The notes beneath the pieces are model-generated. The model saw nothing but the letters and a program-made list of their open reading frames with translations. It did no database searches and was not told the DNA's origin. From the NCBI GenBank assembly GCA_964609695.1, contig CAZSSP010000067.1:1-7484 (forward strand): a DNA stretch of 7,484 nucleotides, written 5' to 3'. The position numbers were made by a program, and so were the translations under genes. Below are positions 1 through 6,233 of this stretch, piece after piece; the stretch's first letter is position 1, and each line of letters starts with the position of its first letter. The DNA comes from JAGNHS01 sp964609695 (GTDB taxonomy: Bacteria > Bdellovibrionota > UBA2428).

Positions 1-255
1 AATGTCTTCATCAACCCAAGTGATAGACGAAAACTTAGCATCAAATCCTTGGATGAGAATATTCGGATTTTTTTTAATAGCTAAAGCATAGATCCAACAA
101 TACAAACACATTCCATGAACAATAAGTTTCTCAAAACCACGCGATTTAACAGTGCTCTCGCTATAATGAATGGGGTTATGATCGCCCGAAACCCAAGCAA
201 AAGCCAGAAGATCGTGCTTTGAAAAAGAATGCTTTTCAATCCAAAGTTCTTTCAT
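1..255 (-). CDS. MaoC-like hydratase/dehydratase, catalytic subunit (3' end beyond window)
   Basis: Hot-dog-fold enzyme expected to hydrate or dehydrate a (3R)-hydroxyacyl/enoyl thioester (CoA or ACP). Only the first 85 residues are present. Residues 23-30 read SGDHNPIH, the hydratase-2 signature in which D25 and H30 (D-x4-H) are the catalytic pair. This is followed by GFEKLIVHGM at about 40-49, the usual second block of the family. The start is ATG at 255-253, one base after the stop of the upstream subunit gene at 257. A purine-rich AGAGAG lies about 10 nt upstream (complement of 266-271), so translation is probably coupled. The neighbour encodes an N-terminal-type MaoC domain without this signature, so I infer that the two proteins form a heterodimer like mycobacterial HadA/HadB. 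The substrate cannot be told. Family assignment is firm; pairing is likely. Confidence 0.85.
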   Translation of the reverse strand, partial: MKELWIEKHSFSKHDLLAFAWVSGDHNPIHYSESTVKSRGFEKLIVHGMCLYCWIYALAIKKNPNILIQGFDAKFSSITWVDEDI

Positions 256-256
256 C

Positions 257-691
257 TTAAGTCATCTCTCTCACAAATAAGCTTGTAATTGAGCGCGAAA
301 TCACTTCGTCGTTTCTATAAAAATTAGTTGTAATTTCTAGCAATACAAAGGGATTAGCCGACTTTCGCTTACTCAGAACTCTCGTGATTCTTGGAGAAGT
401 TCTAATTTCATCGCCTACAAAAGCTTCATTTAAATATTCAAATCTCTGAGTGGTGTGTAACAATTGAGCCAATTCGATTCCCAACACATCAAAAAGATAA
501 AAATCGGCATCACGCAGACAAGCTAAAAAAACCTGTGGTACTTTATTATTAGAGTTATGAAAATCGGATTTAATAGGAATGCCCACGCTTCTTTGAAAAT
601 CATTAACCCAATTTTGATTGATTTTGAAAAAAAAATCTGGAAACTGGCGTTCGGTCAATTCATGAGTAAGGGAGTCTAATTTTGCGGCCAC
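257..691 (-). CDS. N-terminal-type MaoC (FAS1-like) dehydratase subunit
   Basis: A 144-residue protein resembling the N-terminal half of MaoC-type dehydratases and the HadA/HadC subunits of the mycobacterial (3R)-hydroxyacyl-ACP dehydratase. Visible features are ERQFPDFFFKI at 14-24, then LLHTTQRFEYL at about 77-87, GDEIRTSPRITRV at 93-105, and a C-terminal strand region ending in SLFVREM. It lacks the GDxNPxH catalytic motif, which the gene directly downstream carries. This suggests that this subunit shapes the acyl pocket and the other does the chemistry. The start is GTG at 691-689. An in-frame TGA lies shortly upstream with no other usable start between, and AGGAGAAGGA sits 6 nt before it. 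The first 10 bases overlap the start of the plus-strand barrel gene. A run of nine A (627-635) codes for the FFF stretch. Length is normal for a single hot-dog subunit. Confidence 0.82.
   Translation of the reverse strand: MAAKLDSLTHELTERQFPDFFFKINQNWVNDFQRSVGIPIKSDFHNSNNKVPQVFLACLRDADFYLFDVLGIELAQLLHTTQRFEYLNEAFVGDEIRTSPRITRVLSKRKSANPFVLLEITTNFYRNDEVISRSITSLFVREMT
668..674 (+). promoter_or_regulatory. Shine-Dalgarno site supporting the TTG start at 682
   Basis: AAGGGAG lies 7 nt before TTG 682-684. It decides the start of the exported barrel gene. An in-frame TAA is at 667-669, and the next plausible start (GTG at codon 20) would delete the signal peptide. The site lies within codons 6-8 of the minus-strand dehydratase gene. 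Confidence 0.75.
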
Positions 692-1578
692 TAAAAATCC
701 TTCTCCTCTTCATAACACTTTTTCAGCTCAGCATCACCGTGCAAGCTAAGGCGCTATATTACCCGCAAAACATTGAAGACCTCTATCACGGAATGTCGGA
801 ACCCTTTCTTTCTTTGGCACATTACGGCATACAATATAAAAATCGCCTAGCATTTCACCAACAAGAAAATTCTGCATTGAGCCTTCATGCAGCCCTACCC
901 TTCGGATCTCGAAAGCAAGAGATCAGAGCTTCAGGATGGGCTTGGGGAATCGGTGGAGGCGTTAGCGATTATCTCAATAAAGGCGACCGAATTTTAGCCC
1001 CTTCCATTTATTTTTGGGATCTCATGATTGGTCGAGGCACTAATGAAGCTGATTTAGGATCAAACACTGGTTTACTTGGATTTTTTGAAATTGGCTTTAG
1101 AGATGAGCGACCCAATTATCTCAACGATCAAAGACAAGTTCTCCACGATGCTGATCGTTCACTTCCCGAACATCGCCATAGCTTTAATTTTAGAATGGGG
1201 GCTCGTTTTCATCCCCTAGGCGATGGTCTAGTTGAACAACACCCACGACATTTTTCAACATCAACCTACGTTCTAGTTTCTGCCCCTTATAAATCTACCG
1301 AATGGAGAAGCCAAGTGAACTTCGATATTTTGGCAAGAGTGAATTCTTGGTACATCTTATCCTGGGAAAATTCCATTTTTAAATCATTCGATAAAAAAAG
1401 TGTTTACATAGTGGACGATGTAAAACACATATTTTCAATGGGACTTAAAAACGATTTTTATTTTAGCCCAAGAAGTCTTTTTCAACTTGGATTTAATTGG
1501 AAGTATTTTAGAGGCTCAGAACGCCACTATATTTCCCCTTGGCCCACTTTGCTCGCAAATTTTAATTTAGCTTTTTAG
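682..1578 (+). CDS. Exported protein, probable outer-membrane beta-barrel, function unknown
   Basis: A 298-residue protein that I do not recognise as a named family. Residues 1-22 form a signal peptide: R2 and K5, a hydrophobic core LLLFITLFQLSITV, and a VQA cleavage motif before K23. There is no lipobox. The mature part is rich in alternating polar/hydrophobic stretches and aromatic residues (for example around 215-230 and 245-275). It ends in LLANFNLAF with a terminal phenylalanine, the classic last-strand signal for the BAM machinery. A charged His/Arg/Asp-rich stretch at about 140-185 could be a long surface loop. It starts with TTG, supported by a strong Shine-Dalgarno site. The 5' end overlaps the divergent dehydratase gene by 10 bases, and the 3' end converges on the FHA gene across 22 bases. 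Envelope location is fairly sure; pore, enzyme or structural role is open. Confidence 0.75.
   Translation: MRPLKILLLFITLFQLSITVQAKALYYPQNIEDLYHGMSEPFLSLAHYGIQYKNRLAFHQQENSALSLHAALPFGSRKQEIRASGWAWGIGGGVSDYLNKGDRILAPSIYFWDLMIGRGTNEADLGSNTGLLGFFEIGFRDERPNYLNDQRQVLHDADRSLPEHRHSFNFRMGARFHPLGDGLVEQHPRHFSTSTYVLVSAPYKSTEWRSQVNFDILARVNSWYILSWENSIFKSFDKKSVYIVDDVKHIFSMGLKNDFYFSPRSLFQLGFNWKYFRGSERHYISPWPTLLANFNLAF
698..707 (-). promoter_or_regulatory. Shine-Dalgarno site supporting the GTG start at 691
   Basis: On the minus strand, AGGAGAAGGA ends 6 nt before the GTG at 691-689. It contains two overlapping Shine-Dalgarno-like cores, AGGAG and AAGGA. It decides the start of the dehydratase subunit gene. 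The same bases encode part of the signal peptide of the plus-strand barrel protein. Confidence 0.75.
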
Positions 1579-1600
1579 TGATTTAGGACAACGACATTTT

Positions 1601-2998
1601 TCAAAATCCAATATTAAGCAAATCTATTGCTTTGAGTCTCATAAATTCAGGAATGGATCGTTCAACTTGCCTTGCCATTAACCGTGTGTCCAACTCACTT
1701 CGCAAAACAAAAAGTGAGGAAAGCAATTTCTCATCTGAAAGGTTTTGATTTCTTAACAAGACTAAAAGTTCATCTTTTTCATTGTTTAATCCCATATTGC
1801 CCAAAGTTTCAAAATACAAACTCAATGAGTCCATAGACTTTCCCTCTTGTCGAAGCACTCGAATCATTCCATCAATGGCCGCGATTAACGCAATTCGATT
1901 GGCCATCTCAAAAAGGTATGCGGGTTTTATTTGCCCAGTGGTTTCAATAGCTGCTGCAAAGAATAATGCCACGCAGAGCTTTTGCTTTTCCCAATCTCCC
2001 ACATCTTGACGAGCACATTCAGAACGGACTTTTTCGACTCTAAAATTAAAATACTGTCCAAAAACAAAACTTGAACCCACTAATTCTTCTGCAAAAAGAT
2101 TCCAACGATCAGTAGATATATTTTTTAGTTCACCCGACTTATAAAGCGAATAAAATTCCTGAACCTTTGATAATTTTGAAACTGCTAAATTTCCATTTAA
2201 TAATGCAGAAATGCTCGGCCAGAATATCGAAAGTATTAGCAAGAAGTAACAAAAAACTCGGCTTAATTTTTTCGACAAAAAGAATGACCAATCTAAATAA
2301 ACTGGAAGACGTTCTTTGTTAAAATATCTCAAACCCAAGCAAGGAATGATTAAAAGAATAACGATAAAAATGAAGAACTGATCTAATCTAAGACGATGAA
2401 AAAACAATAAATCTAAAGAGGCGCCACTGATCATCATAAAAGGGTCTAAATTGTTTAAGGGCGACAAAACTCTCGACCAGAAAAAGATTTTTAAAAATAT
2501 TGCCAACATAAGGCTCAAAACCGAAAAGGACCATTGGCCAGCGCTTATCGTTTTAGCCACTAAATTTGTACGATGAGTCTCAGTTGGTTTTTGATCGATA
2601 TGATTATATCTAAGAGTCGGATTTTTTTGAGTCTTAGTGCGTGTCGCGTTTTCTTCGAGCACTTCAGTTTTTTCGAGCGGTAATTGCTCCGCTCTCCAAG
2701 TGAAATCTACTTTGACTTTTCCAATTTTAACTTTAAGTTTTGTATCGAGAGGGGTGAATTGTCTTTCTCGAAATCTTTCTTTTTCATCTTCAATAAAACT
2801 ACCGAAACGCGAATCCAAATCACGCAAAATAACTATGGTTCCGCTCCATTCAAATTCTAAATGCAATGATGATACCGAACGAGACTCCAAAAGAAGGTCA
2901 GCAGCTTTTGAGCGACCAAAGCGTAGCTTCTGCCCTGGACGCAACTCAAAGCTGAGATTTCGCCCCTCTATATTGAGCTCCAAAACTAAAAGATTCAC
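1601..2998 (-). CDS. Membrane-anchored FHA-domain protein with C-terminal helical domain
   Basis: A 465-residue protein with an N-terminal FHA (phosphothreonine-binding) domain at about 1-103. LRFGRS at 25-30 gives the conserved G28-R29, SSLH at 43-46 gives the S-x-x-H motif, and DLDSRFGSF at 60-68 is the late loop. The Asn usual in that late loop is replaced by F65, so affinity may differ. A polar, Lys/Thr-rich linker (about 105-150) leads to three hydrophobic segments at about 156-175, 207-224 and 248-267. The basic loop at 225-247 suggests it is cytosolic, which places FHA in the cytoplasm and the helical domain 270-465 in the periplasm. C328 and C342 there could form a disulfide. The start is GTG with no clear Shine-Dalgarno site. 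It lies 32 bases after the EF-G stop, so probably the same transcript. Partner and role are unknown; FHA is firm, topology inferred. Confidence 0.82.
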   Translation of the reverse strand: MNLLVLELNIEGRNLSFELRPGQKLRFGRSKAADLLLESRSVSSLHLEFEWSGTIVILRDLDSRFGSFIEDEKERFRERQFTPLDTKLKVKIGKVKVDFTWRAEQLPLEKTEVLEENATRTKTQKNPTLRYNHIDQKPTETHRTNLVAKTISAGQWSFSVLSLMLAIFLKIFFWSRVLSPLNNLDPFMMISGASLDLLFFHRLRLDQFFIFIVILLIIPCLGLRYFNKERLPVYLDWSFFLSKKLSRVFCYFLLILSIFWPSISALLNGNLAVSKLSKVQEFYSLYKSGELKNISTDRWNLFAEELVGSSFVFGQYFNFRVEKVRSECARQDVGDWEKQKLCVALFFAAAIETTGQIKPAYLFEMANRIALIAAIDGMIRVLRQEGKSMDSLSLYFETLGNMGLNNEKDELLVLLRNQNLSDEKLLSSLFVLRSELDTRLMARQVERSIPEFMRLKAIDLLNIGF

Positions 2999-3030
2999 TC
3001 TATTAGTTTGAAGGAGCCCTCAGACTTTGT

Positions 3031-5139
3031 CTACTTGTTCTCGGCTGCGCGTTTCTTCTGGTATTCCTTAATCATTTCCTCTTGGACGTTGCGAGGAACG
3101 GGCTCATATTTAGCAAATTCCATTGAAAACTCACCCTTACCTTGAGTGGCAGAGCGAAGATCAGTGGAATAACCAAACATTTGAGAGAAAGGAACGTTTG
3201 CAGAAGCTGTAAAATAACGCTCTACAGTTTGAGATTCTAAAATAACTCCGCGACGTTGGTTAAGCTGACCAATAACAGTTCCTTGGAACTCCTCAGGGGC
3301 TGCAACTTCAACCTTCATAATAGGTTCCAAAATTACAGGACCTGCAGCTTTGTAATTTTCACGGAAGGCGGCCATAGCTGCCAATCTGAACGCTAATTCA
3401 GATGAATCCACAGGGTGATAAGAACCATCATTAACGTTAACTTTAACGTTAACTACAGGAGCTCCAATCAAGAGACCCTTTTTAAGTTGCTCTTGGAATC
3501 CTTTATCTACAGCTGGGATGTATTCCTTTGGAATAGATCCACCCACAACTTTATTTTCAAATTCATAAGTCTTTCCAGCATCGGCAGGAATCGGCTCAAA
3601 GTATCCAAGCACTTTCGCAAATTGTCCCGCACCACCCGTTTGCTTCTTATGAGTGTATTCATAATCTGCTCTCTGAGTGATTGTTTCGCGATAAGCCACC
3701 TGAGGATTACCCACTTCAACTTCAACACCATATTCACGCTTCATTCGTTCTACGTAAATTTCGAGATGCAACTCACCCATTCCAGAAATGAGAGTGTCGC
3801 CAGACTCTTCATCACGAGACACGCGGAAAGTAGGATCTTCTTTAGAAAAGCGGTTCAATGCTTTAGAAAAGTTCACCTGACCGTCGCGATTTTTAGGCTT
3901 AACAGCCAAAGAAATAACGGCATCAGCCACGTGCATAGAGGTCATAGTGTAATCCACTTTACCGTCGGTAAATGTATCACCAGAAGAACACTCCACACCG
4001 AATAGAGCAACGATATCTCCAGCCACTGCCGTTTCAACATCGTGCATTTCATCAGCATGCATTCGAACTACGCGAGGAATTTTAACTTTTTTGTTTCCAG
4101 CGTTGACATTAAAAATAAAGTCACCCTTATTGAGTGAACCTTGATAAATACGCATATAAGTTAACTGGCCATAACGACCATCTTCCAATTTGAACGCCAA
4201 ACCGACCAAGGGAAGTGTAGGATCTGATTTCAAGATAATTTCTTTTTCACTATCTCTTTGATCTAGCGCCTTGTTCACAACTTCATCAGGATTTGGAAGA
4301 TAACGACAAACACCATCCAAAAGAACTTGCACACCTTTGTTTTTGAAAGCTGTTCCTACGAATACAGGAACAAATTGCAAAGACAATGTAGCTTTACGAA
4401 TAGCAGGAATTAATTCCGCTTCTGTAACTTCTTCTTCATTGAGATATTTTTCAGCAATTTTATCGTCAAAATCGCCGAGAGCTGCAACTAAGTCATTTCG
4501 AGCCGCTACACATTTTTCTTTATATTCAGCAGGGCATTCTTCAACGCGAATATTTTCACCATTATCGCCATCGAAGTAATACGCTTTCATATTTAACAAG
4601 TCGACCATTCCCTGGAACTGATCTTCAGCACCCATAGGATAGTTCACCATCCACGCATTGAGCATAAGTTTGTCGCGAAGCATGTCGACTACGCGGAATG
4701 GATTGGCGCCTGCGCGGTCCATTTTATTAATGAAAGCCAAACGAGGCACGCCATAACGACGCATTTGACGATCTACTGTGATCGATTGAGATTGAACGCC
4801 CGCAACCGCACAAAGAACTAGAACCGCACCATCAAGAACGCGGAGTGCGCGCTCAACTTCAACGGTAAAGTCTACGTGTCCGGGAGTATCAATTAAGTTG
4901 ATATTATAATCGCCCCAAGTGCAATAAGTGGCGGCAGATTGAATGGTGATACCTTTTTCACGCTCAAGCTCCATGAAGTCCATGGTAGCGCCCACACCGG
5001 ACTTACCCTTAACTTCTTCGATTTTGTGAATTTTTCCAGTGTAAAACAACACACGCTCAGAAAGTGTGGTCTTTCCAGAATCGATATGGGCCGAGATTCC
5101 GATGTTTCTAACTTTTGTGATATCGCCTGCTTTTGCCAT
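3031..5139 (-). CDS. fusA: Elongation factor G, spirochaete/planctomycete/delta (mitochondrial EF-G1-like) type
   Basis: A complete 702-residue translational GTPase that moves tRNA and mRNA through the ribosome. G motifs: AHIDSGKT 17-24 (P-loop), GITIQSAAT 63-71 (switch I), DTPGH 84-88 with catalytic H88, and NKMD 138-141. Domains II-V follow at normal length, including SGMGELHLEI, the domain IV block THKKQTGGAGQFAKV, DGSYHPVDSSE, and FGYSTDLRSATQGKGEFSME near the C-terminus. The Ser in AHIDSGKT, the GVGATMDFMELEREKGITIQSAATY stretch (positions 48-72) and HADEMHDVE are like human GFM1 from memory, not like the AHIDAGKT of standard fusA. This marks the spdEFG1 lineage, which is expected to act in translocation. 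The start is ATG with AAAAGG 12 nt upstream. There is no rpsL, rpsG or tuf beside it; it sits between a methyltransferase (46 bases upstream) and an FHA gene. Function certain, subfamily very likely. Confidence 0.97.
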   Translation of the reverse strand: MAKAGDITKVRNIGISAHIDSGKTTLSERVLFYTGKIHKIEEVKGKSGVGATMDFMELEREKGITIQSAATYCTWGDYNINLIDTPGHVDFTVEVERALRVLDGAVLVLCAVAGVQSQSITVDRQMRRYGVPRLAFINKMDRAGANPFRVVDMLRDKLMLNAWMVNYPMGAEDQFQGMVDLLNMKAYYFDGDNGENIRVEECPAEYKEKCVAARNDLVAALGDFDDKIAEKYLNEEEVTEAELIPAIRKATLSLQFVPVFVGTAFKNKGVQVLLDGVCRYLPNPDEVVNKALDQRDSEKEIILKSDPTLPLVGLAFKLEDGRYGQLTYMRIYQGSLNKGDFIFNVNAGNKKVKIPRVVRMHADEMHDVETAVAGDIVALFGVECSSGDTFTDGKVDYTMTSMHVADAVISLAVKPKNRDGQVNFSKALNRFSKEDPTFRVSRDEESGDTLISGMGELHLEIYVERMKREYGVEVEVGNPQVAYRETITQRADYEYTHKKQTGGAGQFAKVLGYFEPIPADAGKTYEFENKVVGGSIPKEYIPAVDKGFQEQLKKGLLIGAPVVNVKVNVNDGSYHPVDSSELAFRLAAMAAFRENYKAAGPVILEPIMKVEVAAPEEFQGTVIGQLNQRRGVILESQTVERYFTASANVPFSQMFGYSTDLRSATQGKGEFSMEFAKYEPVPRNVQEEMIKEYQKKRAAENK

Positions 5140-5185
5140 TTTTTATTGCTACCTTTTCAAAATTAAAAATTACCCCAAAGCTATA

Positions 5186-6181
5186 CTATACTTTGAGCGC
5201 TACTCCTAGCCCGTCCGCTGTGGGAATGACTAAACATTTTAAATCAGGATTAGACTCGAGCTGGGCCCATGTATCTGCCATAGCATCGAGACTTTCTCTT
5301 TCGACGGAATATAGTCGATTTTCTTCAGAAAATGCAGATATTTCTATGCCCTTTTTATATAAAGACATAGCGCCCCAAAGATAAGCGTTATCTATAATTA
5401 AAAGACCCCCTTTACGTATCAAAGGAAGCAAAAAGCGCACATAATGAGGGTAATTAATTTTGTCGGCATCAATAAAGGCAAAATCAATCTCACCCCAGTC
5501 TCGTCCCATCAAAATATCAAGAGCCTCTCCTTCGCAGAGTTCTAAACGGCCTCGGTCTATTTCAGAAGCTAAATTTTGCCTTACTAGGGCAGCATGTTTA
5601 GGATTCCGTTCGATGCTGACAAGCCTTCCCTCCGGTCCCAAGGCCCGTAAAATCCACGATGCGCTATAACCCCCTAAAGCCCCTAGTTCGATCCCTTTCT
5701 TGGCTTTTATCGAGGTCAAAAGTATTTCAATAAGCCGCCCCTCTAAAGCTCCAATACTAATATTTCTTAGAGCTTCTTTTAAAGAACTCTCAAGAATTTC
5801 CCTTTGCTCTGAAGTCTCTTTTGCAAAAACGGCTTCAACAGTAGCGTCCAAGCAACTAGAGCGAAAATCTCTCCGCAAACCATGCGATCCATGATGAACG
5901 AGCTCAGAAAATTCCCACTCAGCTGATTTTAAAACTTCATTCAACACATTGTTTTGGCTATCAAAGTTCCGAAGCTTTTCCTGAATAGTTTCAAAGTTCT
6001 GACGATCAACCCACTCTATAGTCCACATGTAATTGGCATGAGTCGATTTTAACTGCAAAATCTGGGATCTAACGAAACCTGGAAAATCACTCATAAACTT
6101 CCAGCGTTCCTGACAATGAGCCCTATAGGCACGCTCCTTATCTATTTTCAAAAATACACGCTCGGTGCAATAGAAAGACAT
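5186..6181 (-). CDS. ABM-like domain fused to COMT-type SAM-dependent O-methyltransferase
   Basis: A 331-residue two-part protein. Residues 1 to about 95 look like an antibiotic-biosynthesis-monooxygenase (dimeric alpha/beta barrel) domain: ERVFLKIDKE, then ERWKFMSDFPGFVRSQ at 25-40, then YMWTIEWVDRQNFETI at 51-66. Residues about 110-331 form a class I metal-dependent O-methyltransferase of the catechol/caffeoyl-CoA OMT family. GIELGALGGYS at 163-173 binds S-adenosylmethionine, and E191 ends strand 2 to hold the ribose. FIDADKINY at 237-245 gives metal ligand D238 and likely catalytic K241, D264-N265 complete the metal site, and VIPTADGLGVALK closes the fold. The substrate is probably a catechol-like hydroxyl, but it cannot be named. 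The start is ATG 6181 with AAGAG 8 nt upstream; starting at M30 would break the ABM part. It is divergent from hldD and 46 bases ahead of EF-G. Methyltransferase firm, ABM part fairly likely. Confidence 0.85.
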   Translation of the reverse strand: MSFYCTERVFLKIDKERAYRAHCQERWKFMSDFPGFVRSQILQLKSTHANYMWTIEWVDRQNFETIQEKLRNFDSQNNVLNEVLKSAEWEFSELVHHGSHGLRRDFRSSCLDATVEAVFAKETSEQREILESSLKEALRNISIGALEGRLIEILLTSIKAKKGIELGALGGYSASWILRALGPEGRLVSIERNPKHAALVRQNLASEIDRGRLELCEGEALDILMGRDWGEIDFAFIDADKINYPHYVRFLLPLIRKGGLLIIDNAYLWGAMSLYKKGIEISAFSEENRLYSVERESLDAMADTWAQLESNPDLKCLVIPTADGLGVALKV

Positions 6182-6217
6182 GAGCTCAGCTCTTATCCTA
6201 TTTAGCCGTCCATGATA

Positions 6218-6233
6218 AGCATAAAGCTATGCT
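6218..6233 (+). promoter_or_regulatory. Small hairpin containing the hldD start codon
   Basis: AGCATA (6218-6223), loop AAGC, and TATGCT (6228-6233) form a perfect 6-bp inverted repeat with a 4-base loop. The ATG start of hldD (6229-6231) lies in the 3' arm. No clear Shine-Dalgarno site precedes it. The repeat is seen directly; any role in limiting translation is inference, and a 6-bp AT-rich stem may be chance. Confidence 0.35.

Noticed and set aside
1579..1600. Convergent gap examined for a bidirectional terminator.
   Set aside because: There is a short T run but no inverted repeat preceding it on either strand.
2637..3011. A 124-codon plus-strand open frame opposite the FHA gene.
   Set aside because: Its composition is Ser/Arg/Lys-rich as expected of an antisense shadow, and the minus-strand FHA motifs are clear.
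3009..3022. Small inverted repeat (TGAGG-GCTC-CTTCA on the minus strand) just after the EF-G stop, a possible terminator.
   Set aside because: The stem has only five pairs including one G-T wobble, and no T run follows. It is too weak to call an intrinsic terminator.
3431..3453. Two copies of the palindromic 11-mer TTAACGTTAAC separated by one base, looking like a tandem operator.
   Set aside because: It lies deep inside the EF-G gene and encodes the alternating Val/Asn/Lys stretch of domain IV. Repeated codons explain it.
3415..4005. A 196-codon open frame on the plus strand opposite EF-G.
   Set aside because: It is antisense to a fully conserved gene, shows no recognisable domain, and its residue pattern is that of a mirror frame.
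5175..5215. TATAGT on the minus strand upstream of EF-G as a possible -10 box of an internal promoter.
   Set aside because: No -35-like hexamer is present at the right distance. The bases overlap the methyltransferase stop region, and AT-rich matches are expected by chance.
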